A stretch of 64,000 nucleotides of DNA from Clostridiales bacterium (GCA_029268065.1 JAJUHC010000001.1:1-64000); one strand, 5' to 3'. Shown: positions 7,058 to 16,942, counted from the first letter of the stretch. A program made the numbers and translations. The notes: generated by a model from the sequence alone, not told the origin.

Positions 7058-7756
7058 ATGGGAAAAAATATCCTTATCATAGACGATGAGCAAAATATTG
7101 TAGACATACTGAGCTTCAATCTTGCCCGAGAGGGATACGATGTAATTTACGCCAACGACGGACGTCAGGGGCTTGCCATGGCGCTTGGCAGCAATCCCGA
7201 TCTTATACTTTTGGACATAATGCTCCCGTATATGGACGGCTTTGAGGTCTGCAGGGAGTTTCGCAAGATCAACAACCAGACGCCGATTATCATGCTCACC
7301 GCCAGAGAGGAAGAGGAGGACAAGATATTCGGTCTCGAAATCGGCGCCGACGACTACATATCTAAGCCGTTTTCCATCCGCGAGCTGATTGCGAGGGTTA
7401 AGACCAATATAAGGAGGGGGGCCGCAAGCGAGCCCGCTCCCCGGCCGGACTCTCCCAACGCTCTGAACCTCGGCGGGCTTATTATAGATATGGACAAGCG
7501 CAGCGTGTATAAGAACGGGGAGCCGATTGACCTTACGATGCGCGAATACGACCTGCTTCTGTATCTTGCTTCGAATGCCGGCACGGTTTTTTCGAGGGAG
7601 GAGCTTCTGGAAAAGGTATGGAATTACAAATACTTCGGCGATCTCCGCGCGGTCGACGTCGCGGTAAAACGGCTCCGCGAGAAGGTGGAAACGAATACCG
7701 CTGAGCCGGAATACATACTTACAAGGCGCGGGGCAGGCTATTTTTTCAACAAATAG
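7058..7756 (+). CDS. walR: Essential cell-wall response regulator WalR (YycF/VicR)
   Basis: A receiver domain (residues 1-120) with acidic D9/D10, phosphoacceptor D53 in LLLDIML, T81 and K103 is followed by an OmpR/PhoB-type winged helix (about 135-230: YDLLLYLASNAGTVFSREEL, then VDVAVKRLREKVE, then RGAGYFF). It controls autolysin and wall genes in response to WalK. Identity as WalR rather than PhoP rests on the gene order that follows: walK, yycH, yycI, walJ and rlmH. Confidence 0.93.
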   Translation: MGKNILIIDDEQNIVDILSFNLAREGYDVIYANDGRQGLAMALGSNPDLILLDIMLPYMDGFEVCREFRKINNQTPIIMLTAREEEEDKIFGLEIGADDYISKPFSIRELIARVKTNIRRGAASEPAPRPDSPNALNLGGLIIDMDKRSVYKNGEPIDLTMREYDLLLYLASNAGTVFSREELLEKVWNYKYFGDLRAVDVAVKRLREKVETNTAEPEYILTRRGAGYFFNK

Positions 7757-7896
7757 CCCGCCTCTCCGCGAGTGCCTTTCCGCATAAAGCCCGTGCGCTT
7801 CGAACCCCTTGACATCGGCGCCGGGGTTTTGCGGTTTTTTGCGTTTATTTTCTTTTGCACAAGTTGTCCTGATTCTTACGCTTTGGGGTGGTTGCC

Positions 7897-9654
7897 GTGA
7901 AAAGAGGGCTGCATGCGAAGCTGATGCTCATCATGACCTTGCTCATAATATCGCTCATGACCGTGATAGGCGCCTTTCTTATACGGGGCGTTTTAAGGTT
8001 CTACCTTAACGGTTTCTACGAGCAGATGCAGACGGTATTTTCACAGCCGGACTTTGTGGCCGAACTCAGGGCTGACGCGGATCAGGAGGACGGCGCCGCG
8101 AGGATAGGCAAAACCCTTGGAGCCTATTCGGGGTCTCTCGGCATAAACTTCGGCACCAGGAACTACTACATCCTGGAAGGCAAAACCGGCAAGCTGCTCA
8201 TGGCGTCGAACTCGGACAAAACGGTGGCGTTTACTCCGAATATACTTACCGCGCTGACGGGCAAGGAAGGCTATAAGAGCGACAACATGGCGGATTACAT
8301 GGACGTTGCCCTGCCGATAAACGGGGAGAAAAACTCCTTCATAATTTATATCCGCGACAACAAGCAGACCGTGCAGGACCTCAATGCGGAGCTGTTTCTC
8401 ATTATAATGCAGGCGCTTATCGTAGGCCTTGTCATTTCCGTCCTCCTGAGCTTTTTGCTGTCCAAGACCCTGGTCACGCCTATTCAAAGCCTTACGAGGG
8501 CAGCGGAACGGGTATCAGAAGGCGACTTCTCCAAAAAAATCGAGGTTCAGACCCAGGACGAGATAGGCACCCTGACGCGCACCTTCAACAGGATGGCGGA
8601 GCAGCTTCGGACGACGCTTGACGGCATTGAAAACGAGCGGAACAAGCTCAGCACTGTATTTCAGCACATGACGGACGGAGTTCTCGCCTTTTCGATAGAC
8701 GGCGGGCTTCTGCACTGCAATCCGGCTGCGGAACGAATGCTCGGCCTGAGTCTCAAAGACGGGGCGACCGGCTTCGACGCCGTGTTCGGCGGCTTTGCCT
8801 CCATGGACGAGCTGAAGAGCCTGAAGGGGCCGGAGTACGCGGAGCTTGAACGCAATATAAACGGCATGGACCTGGAGATCGCGCTGGCGCCATTCTTCGT
8901 CTACGGAAAGCTGGGCGGCATTCTGGCCGTCATACACGACGTGACGGCTCAAAAGAAGGCCGACCAGCTTCGCCGCGAGTTTGTCGCCAACGTATCGCAC
9001 GAGCTCAGGACGCCTATCACTAATATCAGGAGCTACGCGGAAACGCTGCTGGAGGCAGAAGGTATTCCTGACGACATGGAAAAGGGGTTTCTTCAGGTAA
9101 TAATGAACGAAAGCGACAGAATGACGAAAATCGTGCAGGATCTTCTTACGCTTTCAAAGTTCGATGCGGAGGCCAATTTCAACTTCGAAAGATTTTCCTT
9201 CGCCGCCTCTATAAAAAATACCTTTGATTCCATGCTGCTCGAAGCGCGCAAGCACAATCTCGGCATAACGCTGGAGCTCGACGCCGGCATGCCCGAGATA
9301 TGCGGGGACAGGGCGAGGATAGAGCAGGTGATTCTGAATATCCTCTCGAACGCGGTGAGATATACTCCGGAGGGAGGAAGCGTGGAGGTCAGGTCGGGGC
9401 ATGACGAAAGCACGGTCTGGCTTTCGGTAAAGGATACCGGAATTGGAATACCAAAGGAGGACCTGCCCCATATCTTCGACCGCTTTTACAGGGTGGATAA
9501 GGCTCGTTCGAGAGTGTCCGGCGGCACCGGACTCGGCCTTTCGATCGCTCAGGATATTGTAAAAAAGCATAACGGCAGCATCAAGGTCGAAAGTGTACTG
9601 GGCAAGGGGACGACCATGAAGGTCATTCTCCCGATCAACGGCAGTATTGCCTGA
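7897..9654 (+). CDS. walK: Cell-wall sensor histidine kinase WalK (YycG/VicK)
   Basis: The domains run in order: TM1 (about residues 10-33), an extracellular sensor of about 135 residues, TM2 (about 170-190), HAMP, a PAS domain (NKLSTVFQHMTDGVLAFSID onward), a HisKA domain with VSHELRTP (His codon 8998-9000), and a HATPase with N box NILSNAVRYTP, DTGIGIP and GGTGLGLS. It autophosphorylates and passes phosphate to WalR. I place the start at GTG 7897, 5 bases after GGGGTGG; the GTG at 7888 is too close to that site. The 140-base gap from walR holds a weak AACCCC/GGGGTT hairpin (7803-7828) that may lower kinase expression. Confidence 0.93.
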   Translation: MKRGLHAKLMLIMTLLIISLMTVIGAFLIRGVLRFYLNGFYEQMQTVFSQPDFVAELRADADQEDGAARIGKTLGAYSGSLGINFGTRNYYILEGKTGKLLMASNSDKTVAFTPNILTALTGKEGYKSDNMADYMDVALPINGEKNSFIIYIRDNKQTVQDLNAELFLIIMQALIVGLVISVLLSFLLSKTLVTPIQSLTRAAERVSEGDFSKKIEVQTQDEIGTLTRTFNRMAEQLRTTLDGIENERNKLSTVFQHMTDGVLAFSIDGGLLHCNPAAERMLGLSLKDGATGFDAVFGGFASMDELKSLKGPEYAELERNINGMDLEIALAPFFVYGKLGGILAVIHDVTAQKKADQLRREFVANVSHELRTPITNIRSYAETLLEAEGIPDDMEKGFLQVIMNESDRMTKIVQDLLTLSKFDAEANFNFERFSFAASIKNTFDSMLLEARKHNLGITLELDAGMPEICGDRARIEQVILNILSNAVRYTPEGGSVEVRSGHDESTVWLSVKDTGIGIPKEDLPHIFDRFYRVDKARSRVSGGTGLGLSIAQDIVKKHNGSIKVESVLGKGTTMKVILPINGSIA

Positions 9655-9677
9655 AAAAGCTGCGGGGGGGGGTTGCT

Positions 9678-10988
9678 GTGCCAAAACGCATTAAAGAGGC
9701 TGTAAAAACATTGATAATAGCTCTGCTTCTGTTTTCGGCCGTGTTCCTGGCCGTCAAATCGGAGCTTTTCGACAGCCTGATAGTATCCGTGCCGTCTTTG
9801 TCGCAAATTGCGGGCGGATTTTCGACTAATCGCAAAATGGCCGCGCTTGCGGAGAGCAGGACGGTTATATCCCCTGCCGCCGTTCCCGTCTGCGCCGTGG
9901 TGACCAGCAAATACGGCGACCACTGCGGAATAAAATATGACGGAAGCGCATTGAACGCTTTTTACAGCCGAATAAGCAGCGTTTTTGGCGATGCCCTGAC
10001 GCTTTCAGCAAAGCCCGAGGAGGTCGCTGAGGAGGAGTGGAAGCTTGCGCTGTCGTCGGTGGGGCTTTTCCTGGATTTCGATAATCCGATACCTCTTTCG
10101 GCAATAGTCAAATCAAGCGGTTCCAAAATAACGGACGACAGAGCCTCAGACAGAGTGAGGCGGATATGCATCGCGGCGTACCAGAACAGGGTTTACCTTT
10201 ACTTTGTAAACGAGTCCGAAAAAACCTTCTATCGCTCTCTTACGGTCATAGGTCAGGCTACTTTGGGCGCATACCTGTCGGAATACCTGCCAAACGATGC
10301 GAGGTTTGCCTTTGAACTGGGCGAATCCTATAAGGATGTGGATCCCTACACAGTCCTGATGAAATCGACAAAGGTATTTTCGGCGGCGGCAGCCAACCCG
10401 TTCTACGGTAAAATCACAAAGGAAAAAATACTTGAGCAGTTCGGAATAAACTCGCTCCTTGGCTCGCAATACTACGAGTCCAACGATTCCTTTTTGTTCG
10501 TGACAGAACAGTACACCCTGAGAATTAATTCCGACGGCTCCGTATCCTATAAGGTTACGGGCAGCGCGAGCACCAGCCTATTGAAAATCCGGAGCGAGGG
10601 TCTCGCGCCATCCGTTTACGAGGTCGTCGAAAGCGTAAGAAACCTTGTCCTGTCCACCGTCGGCTCCGTCTGCGGCAATGCGGCGCTTCAGCTCACGGGC
10701 TTTGAATATGAACCGGAGGGGAAGAGCGCAACTCTCACCTTCGATTACTATGTTAACGGCATACCCGTCAAAACCTCGCCGTATCGAAATGCCGCGACGA
10801 TAAAGGTCGTGGGCAGCCGCATAACCTCGGCGCAGTTTTTCTTCAGAAGCTACACGCTTCTGGAGAACCTGGAGAAGGTTATGCCGGAGCGTCAGGCGGC
10901 CGTGTTGGTTTCAGCGTATAAGGAGCCTGTGCTTTTTTACATGGACGAGGGGAAGCCTGGGCTCGAGCCCTCTTGGACTGAGAAATAA
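9678..10988 (+). CDS. yycH: WalK regulatory protein YycH (WalH)
   Basis: The 436-residue product has one N-terminal membrane segment (LIIALLLFSAVFLAVKSELF, about residues 12-31) and a large extracytoplasmic part without catalytic motifs. This is the architecture of YycH, which with YycI touches WalK at the membrane and tunes its activity. Sequence similarity in this family is low, so the assignment depends largely on its place directly after walK and before yycI. The start is GTG behind a run of G residues. Confidence 0.8.
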   Translation: MPKRIKEAVKTLIIALLLFSAVFLAVKSELFDSLIVSVPSLSQIAGGFSTNRKMAALAESRTVISPAAVPVCAVVTSKYGDHCGIKYDGSALNAFYSRISSVFGDALTLSAKPEEVAEEEWKLALSSVGLFLDFDNPIPLSAIVKSSGSKITDDRASDRVRRICIAAYQNRVYLYFVNESEKTFYRSLTVIGQATLGAYLSEYLPNDARFAFELGESYKDVDPYTVLMKSTKVFSAAAANPFYGKITKEKILEQFGINSLLGSQYYESNDSFLFVTEQYTLRINSDGSVSYKVTGSASTSLLKIRSEGLAPSVYEVVESVRNLVLSTVGSVCGNAALQLTGFEYEPEGKSATLTFDYYVNGIPVKTSPYRNAATIKVVGSRITSAQFFFRSYTLLENLEKVMPERQAAVLVSAYKEPVLFYMDEGKPGLEPSWTEK

Positions 10989-11039
10989 CCGAATTCAGAG
11001 GCCGGCGGTTCGCCCCGGAGGCAATGTGAGAGGAACGGT

Positions 11040-11864
11040 ATGGAGTATTCAAAGATAAAGAATATAATAATAGCCATACTTCTGCTGGTTAACATTTTTT
11101 TCCTTGCCATTTTTATAATCGGACACACGGAATCGGGCAAACTAGAACGGCAGGCAAAGGAAGATATCGTCAGCATTTTTGCTGCGGGGGGCGTATCGCT
11201 TGACATATCGAAAATTCCCAAAGACGTGAGCCTCGGCTATTATAAGCTCGCCCGCGATACGGGCGCCGAGAAGCTTATCGCGGAAACCTTTTTGGGGGCA
11301 AAGGACATGACCTCCGCGGGCGGAAACGTTTACCAGTATGCAAATGTTTTAGGTGAGGCCACGTTCAGGCCGGGAGGCGAGTTTGAAATACTTTTCACAT
11401 CCGGCAAGGACTTCGAGGATTCGTCGCCGAAGGCGCTGCTTTCCTACCTCAAAAATATGGGATTCGACGTGGATGAAAAAAACGTAAAAACAGAAGTGTC
11501 CGGCGACGCCGCGACCCTTACCTTTAGCCTCGATTACAGCAGCCTCAGGGTTTTCAACGCGAGCGTTGTCATGAAGTTCAAGGCCGGGAAGCTGGTGTCC
11601 GTAGCCGGCAGGAGGCCGGCTTCGTACCCGCAGTATTCGGACTCGGCTGTGATGAACGTCAGCACGGCTCTGATCAGCTTCATAAACGGAATCAAGGAGC
11701 TTGACCCGTCCTGCAGGGAAGTGAGGGGCGTTGCGGCAGGCTATCTGATAAGCGAAAACGCGCCCGGCAGCTTTGAGCTTTTGCCCGTCTGGCGCATGGA
11801 GGCAAATTCGGGCAGCTATTATGTGAATGGCCTGAATGGAAAAATATCCGCAATTTTCGACTAA
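11040..11864 (+). CDS. yycI: WalK regulatory protein YycI (WalI)
   Basis: The 274-residue product begins MEYSKIKNIIIAILLLVNIF, one membrane anchor typical of YycI (W/YxxxKxxLIxxFLxLN-like). A periplasm-facing region of about 240 residues follows and ends YYVNGLNGKISAIFD, the usual YycI/YycH-fold ending. It acts with YycH on WalK. GAGAGGAAC precedes the ATG. The next gene, murA, has its own promoter, so this is likely the end of the core wal transcript. Confidence 0.82.
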   Translation: MEYSKIKNIIIAILLLVNIFFLAIFIIGHTESGKLERQAKEDIVSIFAAGGVSLDISKIPKDVSLGYYKLARDTGAEKLIAETFLGAKDMTSAGGNVYQYANVLGEATFRPGGEFEILFTSGKDFEDSSPKALLSYLKNMGFDVDEKNVKTEVSGDAATLTFSLDYSSLRVFNASVVMKFKAGKLVSVAGRRPASYPQYSDSAVMNVSTALISFINGIKELDPSCREVRGVAAGYLISENAPGSFELLPVWRMEANSGSYYVNGLNGKISAIFD

Positions 11865-11929
11865 ATATTATGTTCGATTTTGTGGAAACATACAGTATAT
11901 AGTTTTTTTGTGATTAAAAATAGAAAATC

Positions 11930-11960
11930 CTTTACAATATTTATGTAAAGGTGGTACAAT
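11930..11960 (+). promoter_or_regulatory. murA promoter overlapped by a palindrome
   Basis: TTTACA (11931-11936) and TACAAT (11955-11960) are 18 bp apart. CTTTACA-N7-TGTAAAG (11930-11950) is a perfect inverted repeat over the -35 and spacer, a likely operator for an unknown regulator. It does not match the WalR direct repeat. Confidence 0.6.
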
Positions 11961-12015
11961 TAACACGTATGTAAAAATATCTTATCAGATATGTAACAAA
12001 TAAGGAAGTGAGCCC

Positions 12016-13311
12016 TTGACGAAATACGTTATACGAGGCGGGAAACCCCTTCATGGTATAATCGACATCAGCGGCGCGAAGAATGCCGCCGTCGCAATGA
12101 TTCCGGCGGCGCTTCTTGTTGACGGCGTATGCAGAATAGAGAATATTCCGCAGATCAGCGACGCGACGCTGTTGCTCAGGATACTTGAGCAGTATGGAGC
12201 GTCCGTAAGTACGGTCAACAAAAATACAATGGATATCGACTGCTCGGACGTTTCCCGCATCGGCGCCGCTTTTGACCTTATGCGCCAGATTCGTGCGTCC
12301 TACTACCTTGTCGGAGCCATGCTGGGAAGGTTCGGGAGGGCTGAGGTGTCGATGCCCGGCGGCTGCGACCTGGGCGTGCGTCCCATAGACCAGCATATAA
12401 AGGGCTTTTCGGCGATGGGGGCCGAGGTGGAAATAAGGAACGGCATAATATACGCCTCGGTGGCCTCGGGCAGGCTGCGCGGGGCCGAGATATATCTTGA
12501 TGTCGTGTCCGTCGGCGCCACGATAAATATAATGCTTGCGGCGGTGCTCGCCGAGGGCATGACCATAATTGAGAACGCGGCCCGCGAGCCTCACATAGTC
12601 GACGTCGCGAATTTTTTGAACTCCATGGGAGCGGACATAAGAGGAGCGGGAACCAACGTAATCAAGATCCGCGGCGTGGACAAGCTTGAGGGCGGCTTTT
12701 ATTCCATTATTCCGGACCAGATAGAGGCGGGCACCTATCTTGCGGCTGTGACCGCGGCGGGCGGAGAGGTTCTCGTCCGAAACATAATACCGAAGCACCT
12801 CGAGTGCATCACGGCGAAGCTTATGGAAATGGGAGTCGACATAGAGGATTATGACGATTCGCTGCTCATAAGGCGCACGAAGCCGCTTTTAAAAGCGAAT
12901 ATCAAAACCATGCCCTACCCGGGCTTTCCGACCGATATGCATCCGCAGGTCGCGGTGGGGCTTTGCCTTGCCAAGGGGATAAGCGTTATCACCGAAGGAA
13001 TTTGGGACAACCGTTACAGGTATGTCGACGAGCTTCGCCGCATGGGGGCGAGGATACAGGTGGACGGCAAGATTGCGGTGATAGAGGGCGTTGACGGTCT
13101 TACGGGAGCTCCCGTGAGGGCCTGCGATCTTCGGGCGGGCGCAGCGCTTGTCATTGCGGGGCTTTGCGCGGAGGGAAGAACTGAGGTTGAGGACGTTTAC
13201 CATATCGAGCGCGGTTATGAAAACTTTGTGGCCAAGCTGCAGGGCGTCGGCGCGGATATAGTCAGCGTTTCGGTGTCTGAAGCGCCTGTTTCCAGCGCCA
13301 TTGCCATTTAG
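12016..13311 (+). CDS. murA: UDP-N-acetylglucosamine 1-carboxyvinyltransferase MurA
   Basis: The 431-residue EPSP-synthase-fold enzyme transfers enolpyruvate from PEP to UDP-GlcNAc, the first committed step of peptidoglycan synthesis. Visible features are RGGKPLHGIIDISGAKNAAV at the N-terminus, the fosfomycin-reactive Cys117 in PGGCDLGVRPID, and FPTDMHPQ near residue 302. The start is TTG 12016 behind AAGGAAGTGAG. It sits inside the otherwise standard yycI-walJ interval, so a wall-precursor enzyme is embedded in the wall-control operon. Confidence 0.95.
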   Translation: MTKYVIRGGKPLHGIIDISGAKNAAVAMIPAALLVDGVCRIENIPQISDATLLLRILEQYGASVSTVNKNTMDIDCSDVSRIGAAFDLMRQIRASYYLVGAMLGRFGRAEVSMPGGCDLGVRPIDQHIKGFSAMGAEVEIRNGIIYASVASGRLRGAEIYLDVVSVGATINIMLAAVLAEGMTIIENAAREPHIVDVANFLNSMGADIRGAGTNVIKIRGVDKLEGGFYSIIPDQIEAGTYLAAVTAAGGEVLVRNIIPKHLECITAKLMEMGVDIEDYDDSLLIRRTKPLLKANIKTMPYPGFPTDMHPQVAVGLCLAKGISVITEGIWDNRYRYVDELRRMGARIQVDGKIAVIEGVDGLTGAPVRACDLRAGAALVIAGLCAEGRTEVEDVYHIERGYENFVAKLQGVGADIVSVSVSEAPVSSAIAI

Positions 13312-13400
13312 GCGGGGCGTGTATTCGGCGTTTAATTCATACAAACCCCTTGAGGGGCGTCTTTCGGGATGCTCCTTTTGTTCATATGACGGGATGTGAA

Positions 13401-14189
13401 ATGTTGGAATTTTGCACACTTGCCAGCGGCTCCGGCGGCAACTCGGTTCTGCTGTCCTGCGGGAGAACGCATATACTTATAGACGCCGGAATTTCGATGA
13501 GAAGGATAGCGTCCTCGCTCAGGGGGATGGGGCTGACGCCCTCGGACATCTCCGCCGTGCTTGTCACGCATGAGCACAGCGACCATATTTCCGGGCTTCC
13601 GACCCTGACGCGGTATTACCAGATACCCGTCTACGCTCCGCAAAAAACGGCCTCGGCCCTGCTTGAGTCCCAACCCTCCCTCGGCGGCGTGCTGAACGCT
13701 TTTGAGGCGGGCGGCTGTTTTGAGATTGGGGGCGCTGCGATACATAGCTTCCGGACGCCGCACGATACTCCGGAGAGCGTGGGATACAGGATTCACGACG
13801 GGAACAGGAGCTTTGCCGTTTTAACCGACCTCGGCTATGTGCCGGACTGCGTTTACGAGGCTGTGCGGGGTTCGGATGCCGTTATTCTGGAAGCAAACCA
13901 TGATATCGGCCTGCTCGAGTCGGGACCGTACCCCGCGTTTTTAAAAAAGCGCATTCTCGGCGACAGGGGACATCTTTCAAATGAAGTCAGCGGCTATCTT
14001 GCGCGCAGGCTTATCGAGAACGGGACCAGGCAGATCGTGCTGGCACATCTCAGCAAGGAAAACAACCTTCCGGAGCTCGCCTACTCTACCGTCGACCGCC
14101 TGATATCCTCAAGCGGCGCAGTCGCGGGCTCCGATTTTGCGCTCAGCGTCGCTCCGCGCGACGTTGCGGGGCGAAGATACAACGTATAA
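13401..14189 (+). CDS. walJ: Metallo-beta-lactamase-fold protein WalJ (YycJ)
   Basis: The product reads LEFCTLASGSGGNSVLLSCG at the start, then the metal motif THEHSDHISGL, with further ligands in FRTPHDTPESVGY and VLTDLGYV. This is the YycJ branch of MBL-fold 5'-exonuclease-like proteins, encoded at the end of wal operons and linked to coordination of DNA replication with division. ATG 13401 is preferred over upstream ATGs at 13350 and 13386, because the family begins at this point. Confidence 0.88.
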   Translation: MLEFCTLASGSGGNSVLLSCGRTHILIDAGISMRRIASSLRGMGLTPSDISAVLVTHEHSDHISGLPTLTRYYQIPVYAPQKTASALLESQPSLGGVLNAFEAGGCFEIGGAAIHSFRTPHDTPESVGYRIHDGNRSFAVLTDLGYVPDCVYEAVRGSDAVILEANHDIGLLESGPYPAFLKKRILGDRGHLSNEVSGYLARRLIENGTRQIVLAHLSKENNLPELAYSTVDRLISSSGAVAGSDFALSVAPRDVAGRRYNV

Positions 14190-14204
14190 CGGGAGAATTA
14201 CCTG

Positions 14205-14687
14205 ATGCTTGGTATTAAACTGATATGTGTCGGAAAACTAAAGGAACAGTATTATTACGACGCCGCGTCCGAGTATATGAGGCGGCTCGGTTCGTTCTGT
14301 AAGCTGGAGGTGGAGGAGCTGCCGGAAAGCCGGCTTCCGCTCAACCCCTCTGAGGCCGATATCGAGAACGCGCTTTCTCAGGAGGCGGGGCGTATAGAGC
14401 TCAGGCTGCCGCAAAACTGCGCCGTGGTCACCCTCTGCATAGAGGGTACGCCTCTCGACAGCGAGCAGCTGTCGCAGCTTCTTCAGAAGTTCGCGCTGGC
14501 GGGCAGGTCGCGCCTGTGCTTCGTCATCGGAGGTTCTCTGGGTCTTCACGAGAGGATAAAGCAGAGAGCGGATTTTTCTCTCTCAATGTCGAAAATGACG
14601 TTTCCGCATCATCTCGCGAGAGTCATGCTGCTGGAGCAGCTTTACCGCGGCTTTAAGATTGCCGAGGGTTCAAAATATCATAAATAA
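14205..14687 (+). CDS. rlmH: 23S rRNA pseudouridine-1915 N3-methyltransferase RlmH
   Basis: The 160-residue SPOUT methyltransferase methylates pseudouridine 1915 in helix 69 of 23S rRNA. The knot motifs are clear: FVIGGSLGL for SAM binding and LSMSKMTFPHHLARVMLLEQ with YRGFKIAEGSKYHK at the C-terminus. The gene starts 15 bases after walJ, the conserved order in Firmicutes. Confidence 0.96.
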   Translation: MLGIKLICVGKLKEQYYYDAASEYMRRLGSFCKLEVEELPESRLPLNPSEADIENALSQEAGRIELRLPQNCAVVTLCIEGTPLDSEQLSQLLQKFALAGRSRLCFVIGGSLGLHERIKQRADFSLSMSKMTFPHHLARVMLLEQLYRGFKIAEGSKYHK

Positions 14688-14813
14688 TCGAAAATAATGC
14701 GATTTTATGCGCGTTTTATGCGTGTTTATAATCGTTTTATTAACGCTTTACAGGCTCAAAAAAACGCATTTTTCACGTCCTGACAAACCTGATACCTTGA
14801 TTTGGAGGCTTTT

Positions 14814-15227
14814 ATGTCCTGGTGCCATGAGTGTGAAACGGAATATGAAGAGGGCGCCGTCAAGTGCCCGCGCTGCGGAGCGGAGCTGTTCGGGGAGAAG
14901 CCTGCCGCGAAGCTCAAGAAGCCTAAATTGAAATGGTCGTTCGGGCGCAGAAGGGACGTTTCGGCGGAATGGCCCATGGAGCGGGGCGGCGCAAAGGTGC
15001 CGGCCGCCTTTTTAGCGAATATAGGAGGCACACAGGCAGATTATGAGCTGACGCTTTCCGTTCTCCGCGCCTTCGGAATCCCCTACGCCTGCGATTTTCC
15101 CGGAATGGGGCAGATATCCAGGGTTTATACGGGATCCAGCGGCGGAGGCATGGACATATATGTCCCGGAAACGATGCTCGAGGACGCTAAAAATATACTT
15201 TTTGCCGATTCGGAGGAGCAAGGATGA
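14814..15227 (+). CDS. Zinc-ribbon plus DUF2007-like domain protein
   Basis: The N-terminus has CHEC and CPRCG pairs (residues 3-25), a single zinc ribbon, then a basic linker. A domain of about 75 residues follows: AAFLANIGGTQADYELTLSV, FGIPYACDFPG and DIYVPETMLEDAKNILF. The last segment resembles the ferredoxin-like DUF2007 signal-transducing domain. Its role is unknown. TTGGAGG precedes ATG 14814. Its stop overlaps the phosphoglucomutase start by four bases (ATGA), so the two genes are translationally coupled. Confidence 0.65.
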   Translation: MSWCHECETEYEEGAVKCPRCGAELFGEKPAAKLKKPKLKWSFGRRRDVSAEWPMERGGAKVPAAFLANIGGTQADYELTLSVLRAFGIPYACDFPGMGQISRVYTGSSGGGMDIYVPETMLEDAKNILFADSEEQG

Positions 15228-16942
15228 CATACAGGGAAGAATACGAAAAGTGGCTCTCAAGCCCGGCGCTTGCCGAGAATGAGAGGGACGAGCTGCGCTC
15301 CATAAACGATGAAAAGGAAATCGAGGACCGCTTTTTTGCGCCGCTTTCCTTCGGCACGGCCGGGCTTCGCGGTATTATGGCCGCCGGCCTAAACCGCATG
15401 AACAGGCACGTCGTCCGCCATGCGACGCAGGGCTTTTCGAGGCTCATATGCGAGATGGGGAGGGACGCTATGGAGCGCGGGGTGGCGGTATGCTACGACA
15501 GCAGGAACCACAGCGCGGAATTCTCGAGGGAGGCGGCAAGGGTACTCGCCGGAAACGGCATCAGGGTGTTCCTTTTCGACGCGCTTCGCCCGACTCCGGA
15601 GCTGAGCTTCGCCATACGCGAGCTTCGCGCCGTCGCCGGCATCAATATAACGGCAAGCCACAACACAAGGGAATATAACGGCTACAAGGTTTACTGGGAG
15701 GACGGCGCCCAGCTTCCGCCCGAGCATGCCGCCTCGGTTGCCAAAGCCATGTCCGAGACGGACATTTTTGACGGAATCAGGCTCGCCGATTATGAAAATG
15801 CGTTGTCTGAAGGCCTTATTACTATTATCGGAAGCGAGATGGACGAGAAGTATCTCGAAAAGGTCCTTGAACAGGCGATAAACCGCGAGGCTGTCGGAGC
15901 GGCGGCAAAGGATCTGCGCATCGTTTATACCCCGTTTCACGGCGCGGGCTACAAGCTTGTTCCCGAAGCGCTGAGACGCCTCGGCATAAAGAATCTGTAC
16001 CCCGTTCCCGAGCAGATGGTGCTGGACGGCAACTTCCCCACCGTGAAAAGCCCCAACCCCGAATACGCCGAGGGCTTCCGGCTTGCCGTGGAGCTTGCAA
16101 AAAAAGAGGACGCTTCTTTGATTATCGGTACGGATCCCGATTCCGACAGACTGGGAGTCATGGTCAGAAAAGACGGAGAATATGTTACCCTGAGCGGTAA
16201 CCAGGTCGGCGTTCTCCTTATGGATTACATTATAAGCGCAAAGAAAAGGGCGGGGACGCTTCCTGAAAATGCCGCTGTTTTAAAGTCGATAGTATCTACA
16301 AAGATGGCGGACAGAATCGCAAAGAAGAACGGCGTCTATATCGAGGACACCTTTACCGGCTTCAAGTTCATGGCGGAAAAGGTGAGGGAGTTCGAGGAAG
16401 GCGGGGAAAAGAAGGTAATCTATTCCTTCGAAGAGTCTTACGGCTATATGATCGGGGACTTTGTCCGCGACAAGGACGCCGTTACGGCTTCCCTTATGAC
16501 GGCCGAGATGGCGGCCTTCTACCATCAAAGCGGGATGACTCTCTACGACGCGCTTCAGTCCCTCTTTAAAAAATACGGTTATTTCTTCGAAAAGACCGTT
16601 TATATCAACCTGCCAGGACTGGACGGGCTTGCAAAAATGGCGGAGCTGATGAAGGGGCTCAGGGCAAACCCGCCTAAGGAGATAGGCGGATATGCGGTAA
16701 CCGGTATAACAGATTACAGGCCGGGGACGGTGCTGGACGTAAAAAGCGGCAGGCTTTCAAAAACAAAGCTCTCCGGCTCCGACACAGTTTACTTTGAGCT
16801 TGAGGGAAACGCCTGCTTTATAGTAAGGCCCTCGGGAACAGAGCCGAAGGTGAAGGTGTACATTATGGCCGAGGGCAAGGACGCAGAGGATTGCGGACTC
16901 AAGATCAAAAACTGCGAGGAATATGTTAAAAGCCTTCAATAA
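15224..16942 (+). CDS. pgcA: Phosphoglucomutase/phosphomannomutase, alpha-D-phosphohexomutase family
   Basis: The 572-residue protein has all four family signatures: the phosphoserine loop ITASHNTREYNGYK (about residues 143-156), the Mg2+ loop GTDPDSDRLG (about 304-313), the sugar-binding EESYGYM loop, and the phosphate-binding RPSGTEPKVKVY near the C-terminus. Length and GTAGLRGIM at the start fit the Bacillus PgcA type, which interconverts glucose 6-phosphate and glucose 1-phosphate for wall glycolipid and teichoic acid synthesis. Confidence 0.92.
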   Translation: MTYREEYEKWLSSPALAENERDELRSINDEKEIEDRFFAPLSFGTAGLRGIMAAGLNRMNRHVVRHATQGFSRLICEMGRDAMERGVAVCYDSRNHSAEFSREAARVLAGNGIRVFLFDALRPTPELSFAIRELRAVAGINITASHNTREYNGYKVYWEDGAQLPPEHAASVAKAMSETDIFDGIRLADYENALSEGLITIIGSEMDEKYLEKVLEQAINREAVGAAAKDLRIVYTPFHGAGYKLVPEALRRLGIKNLYPVPEQMVLDGNFPTVKSPNPEYAEGFRLAVELAKKEDASLIIGTDPDSDRLGVMVRKDGEYVTLSGNQVGVLLMDYIISAKKRAGTLPENAAVLKSIVSTKMADRIAKKNGVYIEDTFTGFKFMAEKVREFEEGGEKKVIYSFEESYGYMIGDFVRDKDAVTASLMTAEMAAFYHQSGMTLYDALQSLFKKYGYFFEKTVYINLPGLDGLAKMAELMKGLRANPPKEIGGYAVTGITDYRPGTVLDVKSGRLSKTKLSGSDTVYFELEGNACFIVRPSGTEPKVKVYIMAEGKDAEDCGLKIKNCEEYVKSLQ

